A stretch of 60,000 bases of DNA from Nymphaea colorata. Its lineage: Eukaryota > Streptophyta > Magnoliopsida > Nymphaeales > Nymphaeaceae. The translations under genes were made by a program, and so were the position numbers. Shown here in pieces: positions 11,048 to 21,310 of this stretch. Numbering within the stretch: the stretch's first letter is position 1; each line of letters opens with the position of its first letter. The DNA lies in the NCBI RefSeq assembly GCF_008831285.2, contig NC_045151.1:12266571-12326570 (forward strand), given 5' to 3'. Below the pieces are notes generated by a model that was not told the DNA's origin, ran no database searches, and was given only the letters and a program-made list of their open reading frames with translations.

Positions 11048-12496
11048 AACACCACCTTGTCCTCAAGCTGAAAAATCTGGAAAGCGATTAATAATGTCTT
11101 CAGCCTTTTCCCAGGTCGCTATGCCCTCCTCAGCATTGTTCTACTCTATTAACCAGTCGACCGATTTCGAGCCCTCTTGATTGATCATGCACGTGCCAAG
11201 TCGATGGAAAGGAACAGCCTTGGTTTGATCTTCGTTGATGGGCCCTTCGATTATGTCTTCTTCAGTCGGTGGTTGGGGGCACGGCTTAAGCTTTGAGACG
11301 TGAAAAACGGGATATATATTACTCCCAACGGGCAGTAGCAACTCGTAAGCAAGAGGACCAACGCGCCTGATGATGCGAAATGGGCCAACATAGAGGGGGG
11401 CGAGTTTGTTGTACCCTCGTGGTTGACGATACCCTGCTGCGCGGGTCGGCCTGCGCAAGTACACCCATTCGTCAACGTTGTACTGTTGGTCCTGGTGTCT
11501 GCAGTTGTATTGGATCACCATTTGGTTGCGCGCCGCTGCAAGGTGTGTTTTCAGATCCCCCAGAATAGCGTCTCTGCAGTGGAGCTGAGTATCCATTAAT
11601 TCTTCTCTCGCTGTGTTAGGCTGATATCGACGTATAGTGGGAGGGGGATGCCCATACACCACCTCAAATGGTGTGACACCGATCGATGAATGCCAACTGG
11701 TGTTGTATGAGAATTCAGTCCATGACAGATACTCTGCCCATAGGCGTGGACGCTGCCCTGCAATACAGTGTAAGTAAGTCTCGAGGCACATGTTTACAAC
11801 CTCAGTCTGACCATCGGTTTGTGGATGGTAAGCTGTCCTCAATTGTAATTTCGTGCCCTGTAACTGAAAATATTCCCTCCAAAAGGCACTGATAAAGATG
11901 GGATCTCTATCGCTGGTTATCGACCTGGGCATGCCATGTAGCTTCCCGATGTGATCTTGGAAAGCTCGAGCTACGGTCTTGGCAGAATATGGATGAGATA
12001 AGGGTACAAAGTGTGCATACTTCGACAGGCGGTCCACCACTACCAAGATAACAGACTTTCCCCGGGATGATGGCAGACCTTCTATGAAGTCCAACGATAT
12101 GGCTTCCCATAAAAGCTCTGGCATGGGCAGTGGAAGAAGCAGTCCGACTGGTTTCATCGTTTCATATTTGTTCTTTTGGCATATGTCGCATCCCTTTACA
12201 AAATCAGTGATGGCTCTTTTCATTCCTGGCCAATAAAAGGTAGGTCGTAGTCGACGATAAGTACCCTCTACGCATTCATGGCTGGCCGTTTGCTCATTAT
12301 GATAATGCTGTATAAGGGTTTGCGGCAAGGTGGACTCGGGCAGAATGAAGATGCATCTGCTGCGATATAGATATGGTGATTTCCACTCGTACCCATACAC
12401 TCTAAGGGGAGTCTTCTCCATCTCATCTCTAATCTTCTTTACCGAGATGGATCTTTCTTGCGCTTGTCGAATCTCATCCCATAGGTGGGCCTGCAC
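11040..12496 (-). pseudogene. Gypsy 2 integrase, mostly intact, with broken chromodomain-like tail
   Basis: A 451-codon open frame (12496 to 11141) covers the integrase. The HHCC zinc finger is visible (H-Y-H-N-E-Q-T-A-S-H, then C-D-I-C). The catalytic core has SLDFIEGLPSSRGKS (first D), ITSDRDPIF (second D) and PQTDGQTEVVNMCLE (E). The C-terminus has LAPLYVGPFRIIRRVG and PVFHVSKLKP. A stop after VDWLIE truncates the tail, and EGIATWEKAEDIINRFPDF follows in the next codons. It resembles the degenerate chromodomain of this lineage. This is the best preserved part of the element. Confidence 0.9.
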
Positions 12497-12534
12497 TTGT
12501 GAAATGGCAAATAAACTACTAACCGCCTAGTCGT

Positions 12535-12830
12535 GTGAGTGGGACAACCCGTCCACTGCTGCGTTTTCTTTCCCTTTGCGATAGCAGATCTTGAAGTCAA
12601 AGCTCATCAATTTCAGCATCCATTTTTGCATTGATGACGATAGGGTGGACTGCTTCAGGCAATGTTGGAGACTAAAGTGGTCGGTTCAGACAAGAAACTG
12701 TTGCCCCAAGAGATAGTGTTTCCACTTGAGTATGACAAGGACTATGGCAATCACCTCTCGTTCGTAAGCAGATTTACTCGCAAACACCGGACCCATTGCT
12801 GAAATAAGCGATGGGATGCCGCTCTTGGCT
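12535..12830 (-). pseudogene. Gypsy 2 RNase H relic
   Basis: Broken frames show HPIAYFS, EVIAIVLVILKWKHYLLGQQ, then FDFKICYRKGKENAAVDGLS, the usual RNase H end (normally G-x-E-N-x-V-A-D-A-L-S). The segment links RT and integrase. Frameshifts and a stop after AVDGLSHSHD separate it from integrase. Confidence 0.78.
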
Positions 12831-13778
12831 TAGTACCGCACCCACGCCCAAATCGCTGACTCGATTGTAAACGAAAGTTGAAAATTAGGCATCTGCAAAA
12901 CCGGGGCGGTAGTCACTGCCTCTTTGAGTTGTTGGAATGCTTGCTCGGCCTGAACGCTCCATGCAAATTGGCCCTTCTTGGTTAGTGCCGTGAGGGGTGC
13001 TGCGATAAGGCCGTAGTTTTTAACAAACTTACGGTAGTAGCCCGTGAGTCCGAGAAACGCGTGCAACTCGCACACGGTTCTAGGTGTACCCCAACCTTGC
13101 ACCGCTTGAATTTTTTCTTGTTTCATGCTCACCTTTCCGCAGCTGATCACATGTCCTAGATAGGAGATCTTGGACGTGCCAAAAACACATTTGGAGAGTT
13201 TGGTGTGTAGCTTATGCTGCTTCAAGGCTATTAGCAACGTTCGTAAATGGTGGAGATGTTCTCGCTCTCCCTTGCTGTAAATCAAAATGTCATACAAAAA
13301 AACCAATACGAACCTTCGTAAGAAGGGACGAAACACATCGTTTATCAGCGATTGAAAAGTAGAAGGCGCGTTCATCAGCCCGAAAGGCATGACCGTGAAC
13401 TCGTAGTGCCCATCGTGCGTGTGGAAGGCAATCTTAGGAAAGTCATCCTTAACCACATGGATTTGATGATACCCAGAGCATAGATCTAATTTGGAGAAGA
13501 CACACGCCTTATTCAGCTCATCCAGTAAGTCTTCTACAATGGGAATCGGGTATCTTTCCTTGATGGTGATGGCGTTCAATGCACGATAATCCACACAGAA
13601 ACACCAACTTTCGTCTTTCTTTTTTACAAGCAAAGCAGGCGAAGCAAATGGGCTACAGCTAGGCTGAATTACACCAACTTTCAACTTCTCTTGCACAAGC
13701 TCTTTGAGGGTTTCTCATTGTATCCGGCTGTAGCGGTAGGGTCTAGATTTGACAGGTTTGGCTCCCGGTTGTAATTCA
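12830..13778 (-). pseudogene. Gypsy 2 reverse transcriptase with altered active site
   Basis: The translation begins, after the inserted fragment, with LQPGAKPVKSRPYRYSRIQ and a stop. A 288-codon frame then contains KVGVIQPSCSPFASPALLV, FCVDYRALNAITIKERYPIP, the F-G-L-M-N-A-P motif and FLGLTGYYRKFV. The catalytic box is VFLYDILIYS: the first aspartate of the F/Y-x-D-D motif is tyrosine, so the enzyme should be inactive. The 311-bp DUF4371 insert at 13782 cuts the linker just before the RT. Confidence 0.9.
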
Positions 13779-13781
13779 ATA

Positions 13782-14092
13782 AAGTTGTATTGTAGAATGC
13801 TCCAGAGAATAACAAGCTCACATCTCCCGATATACAAAAAGATATTACAAGAACATGTGCAATTGAAACTACAAATGTTATTATGAAGGTGCTTAGAGGT
13901 ACTTTTTCTTCTCTATTACTTGATGATTCTCGAGATATGTCGACTAAAGAACAAATGACTATTGTATTACGATTTGTTAATGAAAATGGTCAAGTAGTTG
14001 AACGATTTCTTACCCTTATACATGTTCTTGAGACAAGTGTCATATCATTAAAAGCAGCGGTAGAAGAAACATTTTGCAAGCATGGATTGAGC
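13782..14092 (+). pseudogene. DUF4371 / TTF-type zinc-finger (hAT-like) gene fragment inside gypsy pol
   Basis: On the strand opposite to the retroelement one frame reads VVL, a stop, then NAPENNKLTSPDIQKDI, LLLDDSRDMSTKEQM and VLRFVNENGQVVERFL, ending EETFCKHGLSI. This is the DUF4371 region of plant zinc-finger MYM/TTF-type hAT-related proteins. Apart from the one stop the frame is open. The piece begins and ends abruptly inside the gypsy protease-RT linker, with ATA at both junctions (13779-13781 and 14093-14095). Dropping it and one ATA restores the G-Y-E-H-R ... L-Q-P-G-A-K-P-V linker expected for gypsy. There are no inverted repeats at its ends. Confidence 0.85.
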
Positions 14093-14095
14093 ATA

Positions 14096-14437
14096 CGGTG
14101 TTCATATCCTCTTTCTAGTGGTAGTGCCTTAGGCGTGCTAAAAACTGACCAAAACTCTTGTAGCATTTCCTGCAGTGTGCCCTTAAACACCTCAGAGCCG
14201 TATCGGACCTCATTTTCTTCCTTCTGTGCCTGCACGTGAGTGGTTAGTAGGAGAAAAGAAGTGGATGGTCCCTTCATCAGGCAGACAGCTGGTTCTTCCG
14301 AGCACGGTCGTCTAGGGCTCGCCTCCAATGTAATTCTTTCGTTCGTGGACCATGAAATCCCATACCACTTCTCCCAACTCGCATAGCCACTAGATGCCTA
14401 AGACTAGGTCGGCTGCTGCCATGGCTAACATGTATAA
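14096..14437 (-). pseudogene. Gypsy 2 protease-to-RT spacer
   Basis: The minus strand reads, with shifts, YMLAMAAADLVLGI near 14430 (the I/V-L-G-I/M end of the protease) and VWDFMVHERKNYIG. The spacer ends MLQEFWSVFSTPKALPLERG and YEHR. Stops at several points show decay. It bridges protease and the DUF4371 insert. Confidence 0.7.
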
Positions 14438-14971
14438 CTATACAGGGAAGTGAAAACCTTGGATCTTTAACCTTTCCATTTGGCACTTACCCCTGCACCT
14501 CAGGGTACTCCCGTCTCCTACTACCACATCAAAGGAGGGTTGCACCTCCATATGGTAGCCCAAGGCTCGGGCAGATTTCTCACAAATGAAATTGTGAGTA
14601 GAGCCCATGTCGATCAGCACGCTGACCTGCCGGCCTCGTAACTTGCCTTCCACACGCATGAGGTGGGGAACCTCATTTCTAACCAACGCGTGCAACAAAA
14701 TTTCGGGTACCGTCTGGGTTTCTGCCTCTTCAGGTTCCATAGGCATGGGCGGAATCACCTCAGCCTCGAGTGGCTCGTCGCTCTCCTCGACTAGATACAT
14801 GTGAAGGTGTCTGCAGTTATGCCCTGGAACATACGGTTGATCGCAGTGAAAACATTGGTTCAGCCGTCTCTTCTCCTTGATTTGTTTGGGTGTTAATCGT
14901 CTCACCACTTGGCGCGGCTCGACTCCCTTCTGATTTTTCCCTGGGGCCGGTGGAAAAACGTTAGACTTCAA
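14438..14971 (-). pseudogene. Gypsy 2 gag zinc knuckle and protease
   Basis: A 177-codon frame contains the CCHC-like knuckle CFHCDQPYVPGHNC, an acidic linker, then the protease core VSVLIDMGSTHNFICEKSA. The active-site triplet is D-M-G where D-S-G or D-T-G is expected. This is the C-terminal part of gag continuing into protease, as in plant gypsy elements with a single gag-pol frame. Confidence 0.87.
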
Positions 14972-15036
14972 CTTCTCTCACGGGCTGGTTCGTGTGTCCG
15001 GCCACGCCTTGGGGAAGGTCTCTCGTGGGCTGGTCC

Positions 15037-15834
15037 TCACGTCTTGCCACGTCCTGCTGAAAGTACCCCGAGCCGTTTGTTTTTCTCTTCCACCGTGCGG
15101 GCTAAATCGAAGCAGTCCCTCAACGTTTGTGGCTTCATGGCTTGAACTTCAATGTGTATTTCATCCTTTGAACCTGCTAGGAACGCGCCTATGAGGGCTG
15201 GAAGGGGCCATCCACGCACCATATTCATCAATGCCTCAAAATGTTCCTGGTACTCCAACACCATCCCCGATTGTTTAATGCTCAACAACTCTACATTGTA
15301 GTCGAGATACGCCGACGGCCCAAAGCACGCCGTGAGTTCTTTCACCAATGTCGTCTACTCTGGTCTCCCTTGCTGCGACACCAATGAATGGAACCAACGC
15401 ACCGCCGCCCCTTCAAAATACACCGTCACGTGATGCACTTTTTCATCATCCTCGATTCCCTGGCAATCGAAATATTGTTCAGCTCGGAACACCCAACTAA
15501 TCTGGTCGTCTCCCGAAAACCGCGGAAAATCCATCCTCGCTGGTCGCCAGACTGCGCCCCCATTCCTTGGCAAACCTTGTCCCCTGTGCTTGTCCGACTG
15601 GATCTGATCTGACTCAAGCGATTGCTGCCAGGAACCTTGTCGCAGGCTTTCTCGCAAGAGTGCTGACATCGCCTGCTGCTCCACCAACATGGCCTCCAAT
15701 CTTGCGTCCACAGTGCTCAGGCGTTGATCCATCCCATGCATCCTCCCTTCCAGGCCACCGATCACCGTATCCACTTGATTTCAGTGTTGTTCCACCGCTG
15801 CCATGGCATCGCACGTGGTGACTCTCTCCGCCAT
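15037..15834 (-). pseudogene. Gypsy 2 gag N-terminal region
   Basis: A start at 15834 reads MAERVTTCDAMAAVEQH before a stop at 15783. The frame continues with a coiled-coil-like stretch (LEGRMHGMDQRLSTVDARLE). The capsid region follows: FPRFSGDDQISWVFRAEQYF, a stop at 15355-15357, and then YLDYNVELLSIKQSGMVLEY in the next piece (15037-15348). The start codon touches the 5' LTR remnant, so the leader is missing. Confidence 0.85.
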
Positions 15835-16091
15835 GATCACTACAACTGCTCGTTGTAGCACTCACACACACAGCCGCAAGAAGCCCAGCTCCTCTTCACG
15901 TCAATAATAACTTCATTAGGGTTTGCTTACCTTATAAGAGGGTTTAAGTACATGACGTGCTGGGTTGGGTTGCACATTCTAACCAGACCCGACCCGGAAC
16001 AAAAGAAATTATTAAAGCAAAAGAAACACCCACAACTGTTAACGACAATTAAAAGAAACTGAAATAAAGCTGAAATAACTTGTGCCTAACA
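15835..16091 (-). repeat. Gypsy 2 5' LTR, missing its last 20 bp
   Basis: It aligns gap-free with 10777-11033 and ends CCTAACA before the CTACT target copy. On the internal side it stops at GATCAC. The 20 bp present at 10757-10776 are missing, and the gag start codon (15832-15834) abuts directly. The primer-binding site and leader are therefore deleted. Confidence 0.9.
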
Positions 16092-16275
16092 CTACTCAAC
16101 TGTTACTTCATGTGTCTCCGTGAGTAGTTGGACTACTTTATGATATTATAACTAGTTTCCAGCAAATTCTATCATAGAGATAAAGAGAGAGCCAGCGGGA
16201 AGGTGACCAAATGTGCAAGGATTTCAAAACACATAAGCACATAGCATCTAACCATCCTGCCGTTCGAATTTACTC

Positions 16276-16283
16276 TATAAATA
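16276..16283 (+). promoter_or_regulatory. TATA box of PELPK copy 1
   Basis: TATAAATA lies 96 bp upstream of the ATG at 16372. It occupies the same place as in copies 2 and 3, with the conserved context GAAGCTCCAACTGCA downstream. The proximal promoter from 16092 is retained, but the gypsy element separates it from more distal sequence. Confidence 0.7.
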
Positions 16284-16371
16284 CGAAGCTCCAACTGCAA
16301 GTCCTACTCATAGACACCACTTCTTGTATAGGATCATACATACAGAGCTCAGAGTTGTCTTTTGCACTGCC

Positions 16372-16888
16372 ATGGCTTCTTCTGTTCATGGCTGCTCTGC
16401 CTTCTTAGCTCTCCTTCTGATCACTCTATCAGTTCTAAGCATGAGTAATGTATGTATGGGTGGGCGCTATCTGTGTTGGAAGCTGCTGATGAGACTGGGA
16501 CTACACCAGAGGAGCTCAACCTACATGTCATCCCACTTTCCCAACAATACCAAACTTGCCCAAGCCTGAATTCCCAACTCTGCCTGAGCCTAAATTCCCG
16601 GAGATTGCCATGCTGCCGGAGCCCAAATTTCAAGAGATCCCAAAGCTAACTGAAGGTCATGATCTCCCTGAGATGAAGTTCCCAAAAGGCCCCAACCCAT
16701 TTGATCATCATCTTCCAGAGCTACCCAAATTCCAAGAGATCCCCAAGCCAACTCTCCCTCATGAACTTCCGGATGTTCATGATCTGCCTAAGCCTACTCT
16801 TCCTGGGTTGCCTCATGAGTTCCCAGCTTTTGCCAGGCCAACTCTACCTGAATTTCCAGCAGTTCCTTACAAGCCCAGTTCACCATGA
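16372..16888 (+). pseudogene. PELPK-type proline-rich secreted protein, copy 1, frameshifted
   Basis: The start at 16372 gives a signal peptide like that of copy 3 (MASSVHGCSAFLALLLITLS, then VCMGGRYL). Relative to copy 3, a 2-bp insertion (CTATCTGTGTTGG versus CTATCTGTTGG) shifts the frame. A 1-bp loss near CATGTCATCC shifts it again. The proline-rich body is then open in the third frame (16556-16888): PEFPTLPEPKFPEI, HDLPEMKFPKGPNPFDHH, ending in the conserved AVPYKPSSP. Signal peptide and body can no longer be read together. The intact protein is expected to be exported to the cell wall. This copy also has a gypsy element 275 bp upstream. Confidence 0.88.
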
Positions 16889-17500
16889 TCATCACATCAC
16901 ATACGGAACGGACCATGCTTAGCTTGGTCCTTTGAAACCCACCATTAGAGACTCGCAGTTTGTGTTATATATGTGAGGTTGGCTAAAGTACTAGCTTATA
17001 TATACTACTCTATCCGACCCCTTCTTTCACTAGGTTGTCCAGTTGTTTGTCGTTTGTAAGTAATATCTATGATAGGTAGCAGCTGCCTTGCTTGCTTTCA
17101 ATATTATGAAATAATGCCCGATTTTTTAATTTATCCCAAGATTTAATAGGCTTTGTCTGAAATTGCTTAATATTCCTTGCCAGTAAGATGGATGTACTGA
17201 TCGATAAGCGTATGGTACCCGCATCAGTTGAAACGTTTGCACAGTCTCTCACTTAGCCAGCTGACCTGATCGGCGTGCATGTTTTTCTTTAATTTGCTGC
17301 CCACTACCACAACAAACAAATTTGATTACTTGATAAATGACTTCCAGTTGCAGCAGTTCATGGATCTTTCGTCATTTGAGTATTATGAGTGCATGCACAC
17401 CCAGTTAGTTAGGCCATAATTCAAACCGAACACGATAGATATGCATGATTCACCAGCATGAGAAAGGATTTTGCAATTGAACTCTCACTCTCTTTACGGT
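16889..17500 (+). other. 3' flank of PELPK copy 1
   Basis: From 16889 to about 17110 the sequence resembles the 3' flank of copy 3 (shared CCATGCTTAGCTTGG, GTTTGTAAGTAAT and GGTAGCAG.TGCCTTG). From 17110 to 17500 I see no gene or element. Confidence 0.55.
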
Positions 17501-17600
17501 TATGAGTAGGATTGATTAAGAGAGAGAGAGAGCACCGATCCAACTTAAGACGTACGCAAAAGTTTATATATGAAGAGAGTGTAATAATTAACTATGTAGG

Positions 17601-17738
17601 TTTATATATAAACATATATATATATATATATATATATGTTTATATATATATATATATAAACATATATATATATTATATATATATATATATATAAACATAT
17701 ATATATATATATATATGTTTATATATATATATATAAAC

Positions 17739-17773
<35 letters not shown>

Positions 17774-17815
17774 AACATATATATGTATAGAGAGAGAGAG
17801 AGAGAAAGAGAGAAG
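17601..17815. repeat. TA microsatellite with TATATAAACATATA interruptions, plus GA tract
   Basis: Long alternating TA runs are punctuated by AAACATATA and TATATGTTTATA, giving several overlapping palindromes. A (GA)n tract follows at about 17789-17812. This is low-complexity DNA able to form cruciforms; the short open frames here are meaningless. Confidence 0.95.
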
Positions 17816-18289
17816 GTGCCTGTTAACACCAACTTGTTAATGTTGACCCAAAGTTTAAAGTCACGACCACTCTCTTGCTCTTCTAGCTGCTGACTTGTCT
17901 TGTTAAACAATTTAGTTAGATTCAAATGTTCCATGTGTCAGGCATTTAATGGAAAATATCGTTTAAAGCTTTTAAACATCATTTTTTTTCTCAGATAAGA
18001 CAACAAAGTTCCTTTTAGAAAATCTCAGCAAAATTTTAAAAAGTTTGAAAAAAAATTCTGGAAGCAAAATGCAAAAATAAAAAAACAATAATATAGGTGA
18101 AAAGGGTCAAAAAATGGAGTTCAGGACATCTGTTGCCATAAAAGGTACACTAATGAACTAATCAAATGGAAAATGTATCCAATGGTATGAATAATTCAAA
18201 ATTCAAACACTATTATTCATTCTTCAACGCTTCATGAAATAAATAAAATATAATCTAAAGAATGGAAAATATTAACTTTTGAAGTTGTT
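17816..18289. other. AT-rich region without recognisable content
   Basis: No credible open frame, repeat partner or domain signal was found. Confidence 0.5.
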
Positions 18290-18600
18290 GACAATTTAAC
18301 ATACTTAGCAAAAGTTTCTTACTCTTTTGAATACCCATCTCCATACAACAGGCATTCTGTCTTCCATATGATACCATTTAGTAATGTATCTTACTCATCC
18401 AAAATAGATTCAATAAGACAGGAAATGCACTTGAATAATCCAACTTTAATTTCATAATTAGACTTAATATCAGGATCACTAAAAAGAATGCTGGGTCTAA
18501 ATATAACTCCACTGCATTGCGGAATTTGATATAATTGAGTATCCCATTTTTTGTCAATGATTCCCACATATGCCAAATGTTGCTTCAGTTTTCGAAATTA
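18290..18600 (-). pseudogene. hAT transposase fragment
   Basis: On the minus strand a frame reads VGIIDKKWDTQLYQIPQCSG, RPSILFSDPDIKSNYEI, then GLFKCISCLIE. This matches the hAT region between DUF659 and the dimerisation domain in plants (W-D-x-Q-L-H-x-P-L-H-A-A-G-Y-x-L-N-P). A frameshift lies within it (a second overlapping frame reads VELYLDPAFF). The DNA-binding and catalytic parts are missing. Confidence 0.7.
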
Positions 18601-18839
18601 TCTTATTTATTAGAAAATTGAAGAAAGCATTAAAAATGAGATTGAATAATAACTTCGTAGATAAAATGAAAGCCAAGATGTCTAACATTTAATTAGAATA
18701 TGGAAGTTCTTCAACGTACCTTTATTTTCTTCTTCACATGGTCCATTGCCTCATATATCTAACCTATTGATGGTTTTTCATTGCCATCAACCATGCAAAG
18801 TATTTGTAATGTACTTGTATATGTAACATTATTCAAGAT

Positions 18840-19035
18840 GTAGATTATGCAATGGAACTCTACTCCAATAATCAAAGTGCTATGGACTTGTGAAAAATCA
18901 TGTCTTCCATACTCAAAGAAACATATAGAGGTGCAACATCACTTTATCAAAGAGAAGGTACTTAGAGGAGAGATAGAATTGCAGCCAATTATATCAGAAG
19001 ACCAAGTTGCTGACATTTTTTTAATGTTTTTCTAA
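18840..19035 (+). pseudogene. Copia RNase H C-terminal fragment
   Basis: On the plus strand DYAMELYSNNQSAMDL is readable in one frame. In another, KKHIEVQHHFIKEKVLRGEI and SEDQVADIF give the end of the copia RNase H domain (normally T-K-H-I-E-V-x-x-H-F-I-R-E-K). It is an isolated tail fragment, and the neighbouring copia element on the opposite strand begins within about 30 bp. Confidence 0.8.
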
Positions 19036-20057
19036 ATTAGTTCAATAAACAAAAAGAGTTCAGGTTGTTGGAATGTCCAATAATTAGACAATTTATCCAT
19101 TGGAGAATTCGACAACTATTAGTACGTTATATTTTGCAGCAAACAGAAAAATATGAAAAATAAAATACAAAAGAATACAAAAATACAGAGGATGCTAAGG
19201 AGAAATACAATACAATAACCTACCTATACCTAGTAGAATAAAAAAAAATAATCCTTAACTGATATAGTAAGTTTACTAAAAGTTTGTTAAGAAGATATAT
19301 GAATATAGGTTCTACGAGTCCTTTGGAGAAGAAGTTCACTAGTTGAAACTCTAAGAGGTCGTTTGATTGCTGTCCATTGGGACAGGACAGACAGGACGTC
19401 CTGTCCATCAGACTATTGTCCTGTTCTTATGGACAATGATGTTCATTGTCCACCGTTTGATGATCTTAAGAACATAACATTATGTTCCTCTTGTCCAGCG
19501 TTTGTTTTGCACATGTCTGTTCTGTCTGTCCTGTCTGGCGTTTGTTTTTGTTTTGTCCGATCATCCGTTCTGTCTGTTTTAACTTTTACCTATATGAATA
19601 AGAATTATAAGCCCTTTTAAATTGACGTGCAATAATGAGATAAGATGCAAGCTATGCACGAACTTAAGATATCGAAAACAAGGAACGATGAATAACCTCC
19701 ACAATTTCAGAGTACATCAATAGCTTGTGCTTTCTATCAGTTTAGAAGTACAACAATAGATAAGAAAATTTTAAGTACTCCAACTTGGTCGAATCATACC
19801 ATCTCATAAATTGAGAAGTTGAGATATGCCCTCATCATGAAGAGGGAAAAAAAAAAAAAAACAAAATCAAAGCAGACATATCCAAAAAAGAAGACTTTTT
19901 ATTCATTCTATATGAACATATCTTAATCTTCCTTTTTACATGATTCTTGTACATGTCTTCAAATTGCCATTACAAAATTAAAACTGAAGAGAGAGAGAGG
20001 GGGAGAGAGAGCTCGATGGAGAGCTATGCCAGGAGTCAACAGTTGCCGACTAAGAGT

Positions 20058-20316
20058 CTAGTCTGGCCATGGAGGCTGCGATGAAGAGGGTGATGCAGGG
20101 GGAATGACATCAAGGTCATTGCATGGCAGTAAAGATGAGGACGATGGTGATGGCGATAACGGGGAGGAGGGCAGCTTCCTTTTGCACGATTGAGCTTGAA
20201 TCCCCTCTCCTACTTGCTCCACCACCTTCTTCCCAACAAGATAATCCTTCAACCTCTTCAAATCAGAGGGCTTCACCGGCTTCACTATGAACTCCTCTGC
20301 CCCTTCCTCCAAGCAC
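20058..20316 (-). pseudogene. Captured last exon of a type-A response regulator
   Basis: After a TAG acceptor (20319-20317) the frame reads CLEEGAEEFIVKPVKPSDLK then RLKDYL, the last strand and helix of a receiver domain with its conserved lysine (F-I-V-K-P). A serine/proline-rich tail and a stop follow. This is the last exon of cytokinin-pathway type-A response regulators (ARR-like). The phospho-acceptor aspartate lies in earlier exons that are absent. The acceptor phase (one base before the TGC codon) would be in frame with the H2A donor phase (two bases left) if the P450 piece is skipped. Confidence 0.88.
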
Positions 20317-21112
20317 CTACTTACACATTCACCATATGCTTAGAAGCAGACTCAATAAATACAAACTAGAAACTGATAATCGAAAAAGAAATATTGAGGG
20401 GCTGGTGTCATCATGTATTCTTTCAAAAAGTCAAAAGTTGTATCTGCACACCAAATTACCAAATGCATGCCTACACTTGCATGCACTAAGGACATTTGGT
20501 GTATGAAACATAAAACTGCATATAGGTATCCTGAACGTAACTTTTATATAGCAAGGACTTGGTATGCTCCAGGTTTTGGAGAGCTGCTTTTTACCAAAAG
20601 TGGTTATACATATCCTCAAGAGGATCCTAGGTTCACATATTTCAATCGTTTTATGAACTTTCCAAAAGGAAATTGAAATAATGTTGTACATGAAAAGGCA
20701 ACCACACATAAAAGGTATGGCGGTATGGTTATGCATATCAAGAATCACAATAGAAGGATCTCAAGGATGTATAGTTAAAAGGATGTATAGTTAATGGTAG
20801 TCATTCAAACCAAATGATCTATCTTTGCATAAACCACACTTGAGCCTCAAGCACCATGATTCCATGAATTAGTACTTAATGCATCATCAAACATTTTGTA
20901 AGCATGATCAAATCAAGAAGAAGACATAACGTACTGAAAATTTTGAACCACCCATGAATCTGCTTCCCTTTCTTTTCATTCATGACCTTTTATATTTATA
21001 ATTACTAAGTCGGAAAATGTAAAGAAAAAGTTCAGGCAGAAAAATCTACCACGGCGAAGTGGCTCTATGCAGAGAGAGAATGAGAGAGAAGGAGAGAAAG
21101 GGGGATGAAGAT
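20317..21112 (-). other. Intron-like interior of element A
   Basis: It lies between the P450 donor and the response-regulator acceptor. It is AT-rich and contains only unsupported short frames. Probably captured intron sequence from the response-regulator gene and the P450 gene. Confidence 0.45.
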
Positions 21113-21310
21113 TACCATGATTATGGCTTTGATGTTATCTCTTGTGAGCTTTGTAGAGAGGGCAGCTTCATCTGGCGCATCCCCTGTTCCTGCAGAGGTA
21201 ACATCTCCGAGAAAGGCTAGAAGCTCGTCCACCTTGTCGGGGTGTTGGTCAGCTTTTCTCCCCATCCTCGCCATGTGGTCATCAATGATCCGGTCGACCA
21301 AATTAGATAA
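21113..21310 (-). pseudogene. Captured CYP84A (ferulate 5-hydroxylase-like P450) exon end
   Basis: The frame reads LVDRIIDDHMARMGRKADQ, KVDELLAFLGDVTSA and KLTRDNIKAIIM, then GTAATC (donor GT at 21125-21124). In plant CYP84A genes this segment precedes the oxygen-binding helix, with an intron between A-I-I-M and D-V-M-F-G-G-T-E-T. Only about 65 codons are present; the heme-binding and oxygen-activation motifs are missing, so no enzyme activity is possible. The fragment begins at an ill-defined point upstream, where homology fades. Other CYP71-clan P450s share part of the motif, but K-L-T-R-D-N-I-K-A-I-I-M best fits CYP84A. Confidence 0.8.

Larger units (their letters stand above)
10757..16091 (-). 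mobile_element. Ty3/gypsy element (gypsy 2) with target duplications
   Basis: The LTRs are direct repeats bounded by TGTTAG and CTAACA. The 5-bp direct repeat CTACT flanks the element at 10752-10756 and 16092-16096. The paralogous sequence near 39480-39495 has one uninterrupted CTACT before CAACTG, which supports the insertion. The internal part carries gag, protease, RT, RNase H and integrase on the minus strand. Stops, frameshifts and altered catalytic residues make it non-autonomous. The upstream LTR lacks its last 20 bp and no primer-binding site is left. Confidence 0.93.

Noticed and set aside
13883-14239. 118-codon plus-strand frame as an independent gene
   Set aside because: Its first two thirds are the DUF4371 fragment; the end runs into antisense gypsy sequence, so it is not a gene of its own.
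20413-20748. Open frames on both strands between the captured exons of element A
   Set aside because: They overlap on opposite strands, lack domain signals and fall where intron sequence is expected.
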